From Desulfobacterales bacterium HSG2 (lineage in GTDB: Bacteria; Desulfobacterota; Desulfobacteria; Desulfobacterales; 4be13): DNA of 64,000 bases. The stretch is taken from the NCBI GenBank assembly GCA_030378035.1, contig JAUCGI010000002.1, forward strand, positions 39,592 to 103,591, read 5' to 3'. A program made the position numbers and the translations under genes. Below the pieces are notes generated by a model. The model saw nothing but the letters and a program-made list of their open reading frames with translations. It was not told where the DNA came from and did not search any database. Below, piece by piece: positions 46,256-55,251 of this stretch. Position 1 is the stretch's first letter. Each line of letters begins with the position of its first letter.

Positions 46256-48097
46256 TTATGTGCAAAGCACCCCAGATAACTGAATGATCCTGCTGCCCGG
46301 AATCGCCTCCCATCCCCATGCTCTTCCATAAGTTTCATAGCGCAGTTCATGAACGGCCCTGGCCAAAACCCAATAGTATGTCAAATCTCTGGCGGTCTCC
46401 CTGTCCCATTCTCTCAAAACCGAATTCTGAGCGTTCTGTTTCTCGATTTCATCAAGATAGCCGTTAATAAATGACGTGGTGACGTCTGTATGCCATAAGT
46501 TCAGAATCCGGATGAATTTGTTATTTACTCCCGGAATGTCGGCATCTTCCCAGGCAAGCTGCCCAGCCAGTGCCAGAGAGACTTCGCGCTGTTTTTCATG
46601 ATCGTCGGGATTCTGATATGTCAGTCCCAGACGGTCATAAAGTTTTATATTCAGCATATACCAGAACGCCTGAATCATGCCGGCCAGATCCGTCAGCGGG
46701 TTCTCGCGGGAATCATAATCCGGATTCACATATTCTTTGGCAGGCGGCCCCTCAAAATCGAGCCATCGGATCATCGCGGCTAGCCGGGAAGCCTGATGCC
46801 GGATTTCTGTCTCCTCTCCCTGCTGAATCGAGTTCAGCAGTTCATCTGTTTTTCGGCAATCCCCTGAAGTCCTGATTAATCCTTGGTCTCCGTGAAGATC
46901 GCCGTGAACCTGAGATTTCATCAGAACGCCTTTGAAACGCCTGAGACTGAGAATTCTCTGTGCAATCCGACCGGAATCGAGTCGCTTTGTCAGGTTGGCC
47001 AACGCGTCTGCATTCGGTTCTTCCCCGGTTCTCTTTTTCAGGGCTGTCATTGCCTGCTCAAAATTATCCAGAATCTTGTCAGACCAGCGGAAAAGATCAT
47101 CGGATGCGGCTTGCTCCGAGGTGAATCCCGCTTTTCCGCTGGCAGAAAAAGCGGTATGCATCCGGGCGACGGTTTTGGCTGTTTCAGCGGAGAACCACTG
47201 AATCCCCTTTGCGCGCTGCATATATTGCTGAACATACGCATCCGGTCTGCCCCTTTCCAGCTCCTCTGTCAGTTGCGCCAGCGATCTGGCGAAAACCTCT
47301 CCCACCTGACCCTCGGACGATACCGCTTCCATCATTATGTTAAGGGGCGTCTCTTCTCCTTTCGGAGACTGATAACAGGCGACGCCATAAAGAGCGGGAA
47401 TATTGGGATAAGCTGCCGCCGCGAGGGCTTCATATCGTTGAACTTCTGGATTGGGAAGCCACACGCTGCCGTTCTGAACGGAAATTCCCCTCACATCTTT
47501 ATACGTTTTGCTCACCATCGTCTGCATACTCGTCTGAATGAGAGTTAATACGTTGGATGAGGGAATTTCCGAACCTGCTGAGCGAACGGTTACGCAGGTT
47601 TCATCGATATCCGTCAGCGCGGACCCAATGGGACGAAAGCGGACCGCACCCCCTCCCCAAGTTCGGATGACGCCCGATTTCCTGTATTGGCGAATGACTG
47701 CGTTCTGAAAAGCAGGAGAATGTTCCGCAAAGAAAAGATAACGCTTCCCATCCGAGAGGTTTAACTCAAAACGGTCATCTTCCGGTATCTCCCTGATATT
47801 TTCCGGAGAGAGAATGAGAGGGATGAAATAAAATTTTATTATTCTTTTATCGCCGCTTCCTTTCAATTGGAAACGGGCGATAATTCCTCGGGAGCAGAGA
47901 TCGTTTTTTTTTGAAAAAGCCCGGTCTCCCGGAGGCAGTGGGAATGTGTCTTCTATGGTAATATTTTCGATAGCCGCGTCTTTCTCTGCAAACCATCGCT
48001 TCTCTCTGATCCGGCTCCCCAGATAAGGGATGCACAGCCCCGGATCCGCTTCGATCTGCTCAACAGAGCAATTCATTTTTAATCTGGTCTGATTCAT
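46256..48097 (-). CDS. Maltokinase-like phosphotransferase
   Basis: 613 residues. The N-terminal IREKRWFAEKDAAIE resembles the N-terminal cap of maltokinases, which have a RWFGGK-type motif. SQVHGDLHGDQ near residue 395 is the catalytic loop of the aminoglycoside phosphotransferase/maltokinase fold, and WLDFEGPPAKEY near 446 matches the DFEGEP metal-binding motif of maltokinases. Family members phosphorylate maltose for GlgE-type glucan synthesis, or glucosamine in some actinobacteria. Neither GlgE nor trehalose synthase lies nearby. The protein is longer than most single-domain maltokinases (about 450), so the substrate is open. Confidence 0.75.
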   Translation of the reverse strand: MNQTRLKMNCSVEQIEADPGLCIPYLGSRIREKRWFAEKDAAIENITIEDTFPLPPGDRAFSKKNDLCSRGIIARFQLKGSGDKRIIKFYFIPLILSPENIREIPEDDRFELNLSDGKRYLFFAEHSPAFQNAVIRQYRKSGVIRTWGGGAVRFRPIGSALTDIDETCVTVRSAGSEIPSSNVLTLIQTSMQTMVSKTYKDVRGISVQNGSVWLPNPEVQRYEALAAAAYPNIPALYGVACYQSPKGEETPLNIMMEAVSSEGQVGEVFARSLAQLTEELERGRPDAYVQQYMQRAKGIQWFSAETAKTVARMHTAFSASGKAGFTSEQAASDDLFRWSDKILDNFEQAMTALKKRTGEEPNADALANLTKRLDSGRIAQRILSLRRFKGVLMKSQVHGDLHGDQGLIRTSGDCRKTDELLNSIQQGEETEIRHQASRLAAMIRWLDFEGPPAKEYVNPDYDSRENPLTDLAGMIQAFWYMLNIKLYDRLGLTYQNPDDHEKQREVSLALAGQLAWEDADIPGVNNKFIRILNLWHTDVTTSFINGYLDEIEKQNAQNSVLREWDRETARDLTYYWVLARAVHELRYETYGRAWGWEAIPGSRIIQLSGVLCT

Positions 48098-48163
48098 AAG
48101 GACGTATCCACAACTTGGGGAAGCAATTTCTATCCGCCAAGGACTGAAAATACTCTCCCAGCA

Positions 48164-50395
48164 TTATATGTATTTTATAAAACTCCAAATCTCCTCATGA
48201 ACCCTGCGCGACCCCTCCCCCAAGAGTATGCCGTGACGCTCCAGGTTAAAGAGAAGATATTGCTTATCCTCCGATCCCAAAAGCTCGAATATCCGGCTTG
48301 AACCTTTATAGTGGACCACCGGATCCTTAAAGGACTGGGCCACAAGGGCCGGCACTTTTATTGTGGATAATCTGGGTTCGAGATCATTCATCAGTTTCTC
48401 GATCTCCTTTATTCCTGAAATCGGATTCCGAGAATAATTGATGTGGGGATTTTCAGGTCTGTTTTCAACAAAGACCTTTCTGGCTGAGTTGAGGTGAACC
48501 GCGCCCATCAGGCGGTTCCATTTATCCACAGCAGGCACAAATTTCGCAGCAATATCCCGGAGGCGGAAGGGCGGACTGATTGCAAAAACGCCCTTCACAT
48601 CGCCGACTCTTGCGGCAAGATCAAGGGCCAGGGCCGCTCCGGTGGAGAAGCCTCCCACGACCACCTCTTTGCAGATATTGCTGATGATTCCGTAACCGAC
48701 ATCCGCGGATTCTCTCCAGTCGTTCCAAGTCCTTGCGGCGAGATCATCAGGGGACGTCCCATGCCCCTTCAGACGGAGACAATATACCCAAAGCCCCCTG
48801 TTGGCAAGATAATCCGCCAGTTCTCTCACCTCGGGAGGTGCCGCCATATATCCGTGAATCAGAACAACGCCGATATGTTCGGATGCTCCTTCCAGAAGAA
48901 CAGGCATGCCGACCTCTTTTTCTTTTGATTCCCCCTCAATATAAAACGTCTCATAATCCTCTTCAAATTTCAAAACCGCTTTTTTCAGGAGACAGTTGAC
49001 GGTCATACGCCTGATCCGGGACGGAGACCGCCATGCAAGACGGCGTATCCTGCGTTGCAGCAGGGTCAGCGGCTCCACTTCGTTTGCCATGACCGAAATC
49101 GGGTTGTCCAGCCGGACCCGGTGAAAATCAGAGTCCGGGGAAAATTTGGATGCATCTTTCACCAGTTCTCCGTTTTCTTCTTTTATGACGCCTTTTTCCA
49201 AAGCGACGGCCATAAATTCTCTGAACTTGTTGTAGCGGTCATCCGTGAGAAGATGGACTTGGTCTGCACGGAGACTGGTGTGAAGACAGGTTCCCGTCTT
49301 GGCGAGATTCTGGTTTGCCGCAAGGAAAACCCTCCGTCTCAGGTCATTCGGATCAATCTTTTCAAAAGGCATCAGCTTGAGAAATGAGGCAAAGAGATGA
49401 TCGTGGTTTACGGTGGTCATGCTGTAGATGGAGGACATGTAAGTCTCCATAATATCGTGTGCGACTTCCCGCATGGTCTGTATGGATGGGATGTTGTCAT
49501 CAAAATTTATTTCGCATGTCGCAGAAATATCCTGTTTGATTGAGGGGTTATCCATGAAATCGCTTATCCGGATCGGCCGGCCGAACCGGATGTCTATATC
49601 GACCCCTGAAAGAAGCATGGCGCCCTCGGTCATAATCTCTTCTGTTATCCGTTCCGGGATATCTTCTATGAGACTTGCTGCAAGCTTGTTGATAATATTC
49701 TCCCGCGCCCTCAGGGGATAATAGGTCAGATTCACCGGGACAATATAAGTCGTTTTTTCAGACACCGATTCAACTGAATCGACATTGAAGAGATCCAAAA
49801 GGCGTCTGACTTCATCAGGGCATTTTTCCGACATGCCCAGCAGTCGCTGGCGGTAGAACTCCGTTCTGATCGCCAGTGAGGCGACTCCCGTATGCGGCGG
49901 ATGTCTGCCCCTGGGAGAAGATACCATGAAACGCCCCTTTTCAAAGATTTTCTTACTCTTTACCATGCGGCCTTCGGGAAAGATGATCCAGTTGGCTTCG
50001 GCGGTAAGCAGGCTTTTTACGATAATCATATCCCTGTCAGGATCTCTCGTGGAGACTGCGCCGACTTTGTCCAAGTAAGCGCCTAATGAACCTCTGAAAA
50101 GAGAGTAATCCGCAAGAGACCATACCGGAACGCCCGTCATGCGATAGATGTACGTCGGCATCAGAAGCGTCTCGATCCGGGTGAAATGATTAATCGCAAA
50201 GATAATCGGGCCGGTCGGAATATTCTTCTCTCCGTAGATAATCATCCTGGCTCTTGAAAGCTTGGAAAGCGCTTTTACAGCAAGACCTGATGTGAGATAT
50301 GCAAAATAGTTCATAAACTTAGCCCGGGTCATACGCTTTTTGAGCAGGATCTCCCTTCGGCCATCCTGGTTTGTATTTCGTCCAGTGACTTGCAA
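48164..50395 (-). CDS. PlsC-like acyltransferase fused to alpha/beta hydrolase
   Basis: 743 residues in the longest frame, which opens at a TTG; ATG codons at residues 22 and 28 are alternative starts. The N-terminal half has AINHFTRIE near residue 70 (an HX4E variant of the HX4D acyltransferase box) and FPEGR near 140. The C-terminal 240 residues form an alpha/beta hydrolase with HGYMAAPPEV, the nucleophile elbow GGFSTGAA near 581, and a late His in ERHGILLGE near 720. The fusion suggests lipid or wax-ester remodelling at the membrane, with acyl transfer and hydrolysis linked. The Glu in place of Asp in the first box could weaken or alter activity. Confidence 0.8.
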   Translation of the reverse strand: MQVTGRNTNQDGRREILLKKRMTRAKFMNYFAYLTSGLAVKALSKLSRARMIIYGEKNIPTGPIIFAINHFTRIETLLMPTYIYRMTGVPVWSLADYSLFRGSLGAYLDKVGAVSTRDPDRDMIIVKSLLTAEANWIIFPEGRMVKSKKIFEKGRFMVSSPRGRHPPHTGVASLAIRTEFYRQRLLGMSEKCPDEVRRLLDLFNVDSVESVSEKTTYIVPVNLTYYPLRARENIINKLAASLIEDIPERITEEIMTEGAMLLSGVDIDIRFGRPIRISDFMDNPSIKQDISATCEINFDDNIPSIQTMREVAHDIMETYMSSIYSMTTVNHDHLFASFLKLMPFEKIDPNDLRRRVFLAANQNLAKTGTCLHTSLRADQVHLLTDDRYNKFREFMAVALEKGVIKEENGELVKDASKFSPDSDFHRVRLDNPISVMANEVEPLTLLQRRIRRLAWRSPSRIRRMTVNCLLKKAVLKFEEDYETFYIEGESKEKEVGMPVLLEGASEHIGVVLIHGYMAAPPEVRELADYLANRGLWVYCLRLKGHGTSPDDLAARTWNDWRESADVGYGIISNICKEVVVGGFSTGAALALDLAARVGDVKGVFAISPPFRLRDIAAKFVPAVDKWNRLMGAVHLNSARKVFVENRPENPHINYSRNPISGIKEIEKLMNDLEPRLSTIKVPALVAQSFKDPVVHYKGSSRIFELLGSEDKQYLLFNLERHGILLGEGSRRVHEEIWSFIKYI

Positions 50396-50997
50396 TCATC
50401 AATGCACTTGGGAAATTCCTTCCTTCTGTCACATTTTTTGCAAGGGCTTTTTATGAGAGTGCCAATTTCAAAATCGAACTTGTATTTAAAAAAAGTCATT
50501 TATATTTTTTCTTATGGTTGTCAGATTCCGGGTTTTTTCCATCATAATTTTTTGCATTCAAAAACCCGAGGCAGTCGGAAAGCGGTTATTTATACAAACG
50601 GGACTGGCCAAATCAAAATGGCCGACAAATCATTTCTGATTTTTCAGACAAGCGTGATGTGCGGCTTTTCAGACGCGGAGGGCGCGGAGAAAGGCGCGGG
50701 GTTCCGCGGAGACTCCGTGTCCTCTGCGGTTTGCAAAACTTTTCAAAATGACTGGTCCGTCATTAAGCATCTGACCATAAATTTTCCGGGATTTTATGTC
50801 CCACACAAAGGCACAGAGGCACAAAGAAAGGCACAAAGGTGATCACAAAAAAATTTATGGATAGTCCCAAATATGCAATTTACGCGCTGAACAAACCTGA
50901 ATCTGACACTATGTTTAAAATGTTTGTGTTTCTTTTGAAGATTAATATCAGTGCTTATCATAAATGTCAAACTTGCAACAGATAAAATCTGAAATAA
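50396..50997. other. Intergenic region with short repeat remnants, no gene
   Basis: No convincing reading frame is present. The region contains a GC-rich patch near 50675-50730 (GCGGAGACTCCGTG hairpin-like motif, also near 44792 and 60390), the fragment GACCATAAATTTTCC at 50771 shared with the repeat inserted in the AAA pseudogene, and a small array with GCACAAAG/GCACAGAG units at 50809-50840. Confidence 0.6.
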
Positions 50998-51168
50998 TGG
51001 GAACGCGGCCGAACTCCTGAGGGAGAGCTTAATCTTGAAAAACTGACAGACCTGATCATCCGCAAAGCCATGGAGAAGTTCGACGGCAACAAAACCCGTG
51101 CGGCCGAATACCTCGGGATCTCCCGCCAGGCCGTTCACCGTCGCCTTGAAAAGATGGATGAGATGTGA
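50998..51168 (+). pseudogene. Fis-type helix-turn-helix fragment
   Basis: A frame without a start codon encodes the end of an NtrC-type regulator: KLTDLIIRKAMEKFDGNKTR and then AAEYLGISRQAVHRRLEKM before a stop. This is the C-terminal DNA-binding helix-turn-helix of sigma-54-dependent regulators. The receiver and AAA domains are missing. Confidence 0.7.
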
Positions 51169-51216
51169 GGCACGCGCTGTTTTCTTTAATGATTAACCTT
51201 AACCCTTAACGCTTAT

Positions 51217-51309
51217 GACTTTTGGCAGTTTCACAACGCCAAACCAGAAATCCTCAACAGAGTTCAGCACTGGGGTTATGAAAATGTTGCCGATGTTCCC
51301 GAAAGCTGA
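51217..51309 (+). pseudogene. Short coding remnant of unknown origin
   Basis: About 30 codons read DFWQFHNAKPEILNRVQHWG and end ENVADVPES before a stop, with codon usage and composition like a real protein but no start. The family is not recognised. It lies in a region of other remnants. Confidence 0.35.
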
Positions 51310-51365
51310 TTCCGTTTTTGTTCCCCGCCATTTTTTAGGCGGCTGATTTTCGGGCCAACGGCTTA

Positions 51366-51472
51366 ATCTTAATCTTGCTCTTGCTCTTGCTCTTGCTCTT
51401 TATCTTTATCCTGATAAAGAGCAGGAGCAAGAGCAAGATAAAGAGCAAGAGCAAGATAAAGAGATTTAGAAA
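51366..51472. repeat. Fold-back hexamer array (GCTCTT with complement)
   Basis: Units of CTTGCT run into CTTTATC, then reverse through CCTGATAAAGAGC to GAGCAAGAGCAAGATAAAG. The two halves are complementary and can form a long hairpin. It has the same plan as the array at 27982-28128. Confidence 0.85.
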
Positions 51473-51479
51473 TCTTTAA

Positions 51480-51718
51480 GTTTACTTATGGTATGAAGAT
51501 CATAGCTTCTGACAATGGCTTCATGATCCCGGGATGCGGTCAGAACCACCACCGGAATTCGTTTCAGCCCTCATCATCTCTGATCTCCGCAAGCACTTCG
51601 CGTCCGTCCTTTCTGGGAAGGTTCAGGTCCAGCAGAATGATGTCCGGGCGCGCCGCGTCGGCATACTCCCCCTTCACGGCGCAGAAATTCCATTGCCTTC
51701 ACCGTCTTTTTCATGGTG
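51480..51718 (-). pseudogene. Response-regulator receiver domain remnant
   Basis: On the reverse strand, pieces of a CheY-like domain are visible: [20 protein letters not shown] in one frame (the phospho-acceptor Asp in LLDLNLP), a stop, then RIPVVVLTASRDHEAIVRSY in another. Frame loss and missing ends show a decayed gene of the Rcp1-like single-receiver group. Confidence 0.7.
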
Positions 51719-52055
51719 ACAGATGGTATTGTTTTATTTTCCGGTAAAGAGTCTTGTCACCGATGCCAAGTTCGGTTGCTGTTTTTCCTCTGTGCCACAG
51801 GTTCCGATCCAATGCCCTGAGAATGAACTCCATTTCAAAGTTTTTCACAGCGATCCTGAGATCAGACGAACGGAACATCATCTCACCTTCCCTGTCGAAT
51901 CTCATATTTTCAGCGGACATGGCAGAATAAGGGAACCCTTTTTCTTTGACATAAGACAGTTTCATTGAAAACCTCCTTTTATTTGAGACTCTCATTTCAG
52001 GATGACTATTATTTTTTTCATGTTGTGGCTTTGATGGCAAACTTCCTCGCCACAT
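51711..52055 (-). pseudogene. Sigma-54 regulator C-terminal fragment
   Basis: The 114-residue frame ends with FILRALDRNLWHRGKTATEL and GIGDKTLYRKIKQYHL, the Fis-type helix-turn-helix of an NtrC-family regulator. The AAA and receiver domains are absent, and the N-terminal part looks random. An ATG at residue 31 has AAGGAGG-like sequence upstream, so a short DNA-binding protein could still be made. Confidence 0.6.
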
Positions 52056-52384
52056 TCCCAGCCATAGTCACCTGAAAAGAGATGCCTGATGTTTTGTGCC
52101 ATATAGTTTCATCATAAGTGTAAACTTGTGAATGAACAACTTTCCTGCTCTTGATCCTGCCGTGTCCGTTTGAAAGCAGGAGTTCTGTTCTTTTGAAATG
52201 GGAATCCCCAAGTTTACACTTATAACAGTTTCATATACATATCTGAGGCTGAAGTCAGAAGACAATACCCCACGTTAATGCATGCATATCTTGTGCCAGA
52301 CGTGCCAGAAATTCCCAAATCTGATCTTATATATCTGTTATAATTGCATATCTTTTTTTTAAACAAGGAATTGGAAGTGGATGG

Positions 52385-52437
52385 GGGTGTCCGAAATCGG
52401 ACGATTGTCCGAAAACGGTCGTCCGAAAACGGACAGT
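52385..52437. promoter_or_regulatory. Cluster of GTCCGAAA/CGGAC motifs
   Basis: Three closely spaced copies of GTCCGAAAWCGG, partly palindromic with CGGAC, lie within about 50 bases in a non-coding region. They could be operator half-sites or a small decayed repeat. No flanking gene is close enough to assign a target. Confidence 0.3.
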
Positions 52438-52459
52438 GGATTGAAATTATCCGGACTGC

Positions 52460-52555
52460 TTTGTGGCCCTTCAAGTTCAAATTCCAAGTCTCAGATTTCA
52501 AGTTTCAAATTCTGAGTTCCAAGTTTCAAATTACAAGGGGAGCATTCCAAAAAAG
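52460..52555. repeat. Degenerate CAAGTTTCAAATTC repeat
   Basis: Several imperfect copies of CAAGTTTCAAATTC/CAAGTTCCAAGTCTCAG follow each other, and the tag CTGATTATAACG begins right after at 52556. Confidence 0.6.
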
Positions 52556-52665
52556 CTGATTATAACGCCTTTGGGAGCCTGCTCCGACAAGGGGTTTCAG
52601 ATTCCCTTTTCGTGTCTTTCGCTTATTTCGCGTGTTTCGTGGTTTCGCGGTATGAATCATTACAA

Positions 52666-52825
52666 AAATGGGCATCCTTCATTTGCTGGTTTACACTTTC
52701 TGTGTCAGGGTTAATTTTTTTTGATCCCTGTGCCTTTGTGCCTTTGTGTGAGATGTAAAATGCCGGCCGACTCTGATTGGAAAAAAGTGCAAACTACTTT
52801 CGGCTTTTATGAAGGATGCCCAAAA
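52666..52825. mobile_element. MITE-like element A (GGGCATCCTTCATTTG ends)
   Basis: The left end GGGCATCCTTCATTTG followed by GTTTACACTTTC and the right end (AAAGTGCAAAC followed by GAAGGATGCCC) are inverted copies around a variable core. No gene is inside. A sister copy lies at 52945-53075. Confidence 0.75.
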
Positions 52826-52871
52826 TTGTCCCGCTTTAAGTTGCCAGCCGAAATTAGAATTGCTGTGTTCT

Positions 52872-52901
52872 TTAGGCTTTAGGCTTTAGGCTTTAGGCTT
52901 G
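52872..52901. repeat. Short heptamer array (CTTTAGG)
   Basis: Four copies of the 7-base unit CTTTAGG lie between the two MITE-like elements. Confidence 0.85.
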
Positions 52902-52944
52902 ACATTCATTTTATACCCCTGTATGGAAATATTAGTTCTTCTGA

Positions 52945-53075
52945 AAAAGGGCATCCTTCATTTGTCAGTTTACACTTTCAGGTTTTAACCTTTAAGGCTT
53001 CCCGCATCCGGCCTGCCAACCCTGACCGGGAAAAAGTGTAAACCACTTTCGGCTTTTGTGAAGGATGCCTGAAAA
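52945..53075. mobile_element. MITE-like element B (GGGCATCCTTCATTTG ends)
   Basis: It has the same terminal inverted repeats as element A (GGGCATCCTTCATTTG with GTTTACACTTTC; AAAGTGTAAAC with GAAGGATGCC) but a different core. The motif GTCCTTCATTTGCC with GTTTA near 63471 marks a third, rearranged copy. Confidence 0.75.
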
Positions 53076-53237
53076 AATTTTTTCAGGGTGCTTTCAGATT
53101 CTTTTGTCACTCACGATATGCAGGATTCTTTTATCAGCGGCAATTCGATGTGTAATCCGGTGCGGCTTTCGGAAACCGGATACGAAACCGCTACAGGCCC
53201 CGGCATTGGGGAAAAAACTACATGAAAGGAGAAAGCC

Positions 53238-54017
53238 ATGAACGCGCTTTCCGGATCGGAATTAGCGGAAAAAATTGTTGAAAAGGCCAGATCACTGGGC
53301 GCATCCGTCGCAGGTGTCGCAGACACAGACGCGCTGAAAGCGTCACCTTCACACCGGATATATCCCAAAATCGGGATGAACCTCGGTGTTAAGCCCCGCG
53401 AGGTGGCTTGGCCCGCGGATGCCGTGTCTGCGGTGGTGATCGGAGTTGAGCACGGGGCGGATGAACCGGAACTGGACTGGTGGGATGGCAGGGAAGGAAC
53501 ACCCGGCAACCGCATCCTGATGCGGATCAGCGGGGGACTGTCCGAATGGATCGAGAACGCGTTCAGTATCAGAACCTACAAACTGCCTTATCATGTTGAA
53601 AAAGGAGGAATTTTTCTGAAAGACGCGGCCGTGATGGCCGGCCTGGGGTGTATCGGCAGGAACAATCTGGTGGTCACGCCTGAATACGGACCCCGCATCC
53701 GTTTCCGGGCGATTTTGTTGGACAGGGAAACAAAAGCCGCCGGCCCGGTTGAATTCAATCCCTGCGAAGACTGCAAACAACCCTGTCGAAAAGCCTGTCC
53801 CCAGGATGCTTTTCAGAACACCGTCTGTTCGGCCGATGAGCCGGGCCTGTCCGTATTGCCCGGCATCAGAGGGACCTTTGACCGGGTGGCCTGCAATGTG
53901 CGGATGCAAAAGGATATTGACGAAGGCATCATGGTGAAACCTGAGGGCGATGAAGAACCTTATAAATGCATCAGGTATTGCAGGCTGTGTGAGTTGGCCT
54001 GCCCGGTGGGAAACTAA
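53238..54017 (+). CDS. QueG-like 4Fe-4S double-cluster protein
   Basis: 259 residues. Two ferredoxin-type Cys clusters are visible: CEDCKQPCRKACP near 175-188 and CIRYCRLCELACP near 243-256. The middle region (GLGCIGRNNLVVTPEYGPRI) matches the conserved segment of epoxyqueuosine reductase-like proteins. The protein lacks the long C-terminal part of true QueG and could serve another reductive role. AAAGGAG precedes the start. The gene ends 12 bases before the DUF362 gene, and the two are probably co-transcribed and may work together in electron transfer. Confidence 0.82.
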   Translation: MNALSGSELAEKIVEKARSLGASVAGVADTDALKASPSHRIYPKIGMNLGVKPREVAWPADAVSAVVIGVEHGADEPELDWWDGREGTPGNRILMRISGGLSEWIENAFSIRTYKLPYHVEKGGIFLKDAAVMAGLGCIGRNNLVVTPEYGPRIRFRAILLDRETKAAGPVEFNPCEDCKQPCRKACPQDAFQNTVCSADEPGLSVLPGIRGTFDRVACNVRMQKDIDEGIMVKPEGDEEPYKCIRYCRLCELACPVGN

Positions 54018-54029
54018 TGTGGGTGTCAA

Positions 54030-54989
54030 ATGAACAGAAGAGAATTTCTTATTCGTGCGGGCAAGGCCGGCGCGTCCGTCGCGGCTGCCTGTTCGGTCTG
54101 CGGCTATTTCTACGATCCCGCAGGTCCGGGCCCGTCTTCAGATAAAGAGGCGACGGTCTCTCTGCCCGATTTTTCAGTGAGCGGACAGGCTCGCAGGATG
54201 TGTGTTGTCAGGGGAGAAAACAGAACCCGGGCGATTCAGCGGGCGTTTGATGCATTGGGGGGGATTGAGACCTTTGTTAAAAAAGGAGATCGGGTGCTAT
54301 TGAAAGTGAACGCGGCTTTCGCGTCCCCGGCAATGCTCTCCGCGACCACCCATCCCGATATTGTGGCGGAAACGGCTCGGCTGTGCTTCAAAGCCGGCGC
54401 GTCAGAAGTGGTGGTCACGGATAATCCCATCAACGACCCGGCCAGTTGTTTCATGCTGACCGGAATCGGAGAGGCTGCCCGCTCGGTCGGCGCGGAGGTG
54501 CTGCTGCCCGCGGATGACTTTTTCAAACCTGCGACTGTTCCGGGCGCGGAACTGATCATACGCTGGCCTCTGCTTTACACCCCTTTTGAAAAGACAGACA
54601 AACTCATCGGGATCTCGCCTGTCAAGGATCATCATCGGAGCGGCGCGTCCATGAGCATGAAAAACTGGTACGGTCTGTTAGGCGGACGCAGAAATATCTT
54701 TCATCAGGATATTCACAATATTATTAAGGAACTGGCCATGATGGTCAGGCCGTCCCTGGTGATTCTGGACGGCATGACCACCATGATGACCAACGGGCCC
54801 ACCGGCGGCTCGCTTTCGGATCTGAAACAGACCGACACCATGATTGTCAGCACCGATCAGGTGGCGGCAGATGCGTTCGCCGCAACGCTTTTGGGGAAAA
54901 CCGTGCGGGAACTCCCTCATATTGCCAAAGCTGAGGCGGCAGGTGCCGGCGTTGCTGATTATCGTTTGCTCAACCCTGTGATGATCTGA
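54030..54989 (+). CDS. DUF362 family protein with Tat signal
   Basis: 319 residues. The N-terminus MNRREFLIRAGKAGASVAAA has the twin-arginine motif and a hydrophobic stretch ending near a Cys, so export by Tat and possibly lipid anchoring are likely. The body matches the DUF362 family (VLLKVNAAF, VVVTDNPIND, MKNWYGLLGGRRN, DGMTTMMTNGPTGG). Family members are often linked with iron-sulfur proteins, as here. The biochemical role is not established. Confidence 0.85.
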   Translation: MNRREFLIRAGKAGASVAAACSVCGYFYDPAGPGPSSDKEATVSLPDFSVSGQARRMCVVRGENRTRAIQRAFDALGGIETFVKKGDRVLLKVNAAFASPAMLSATTHPDIVAETARLCFKAGASEVVVTDNPINDPASCFMLTGIGEAARSVGAEVLLPADDFFKPATVPGAELIIRWPLLYTPFEKTDKLIGISPVKDHHRSGASMSMKNWYGLLGGRRNIFHQDIHNIIKELAMMVRPSLVILDGMTTMMTNGPTGGSLSDLKQTDTMIVSTDQVAADAFAATLLGKTVRELPHIAKAEAAGAGVADYRLLNPVMI

Positions 54990-55251
54990 AATGCCAAAAC
55001 CTGATATTAAAGCTTGACTTATATGCACCAAACATTATAATCATTTTTTAGTGGGTTTATGATACGGAAATTGCATCCGGCTCATCGAGTTCTGAAGCTG
55101 GGGAAACTTCTGAGGCAATAACTTCTTCCAAAAAGTTTAAGGCGATTTCCGGAGAAGAATCCCCGGATATTTCATTCTTGGAAATCACCTAAAACCTTCA
55201 GATCAAAATGTGGCAATTGTCAACAATTATCCATATTTTAAGGAGACAGAT

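Noticed and set aside
46256..48097. Placing the maltokinase-like gene in a GlgE glucan pathway
   Set aside because: No GlgE, trehalose synthase or branching enzyme gene is in the window; the motif match supports the fold, not the pathway.
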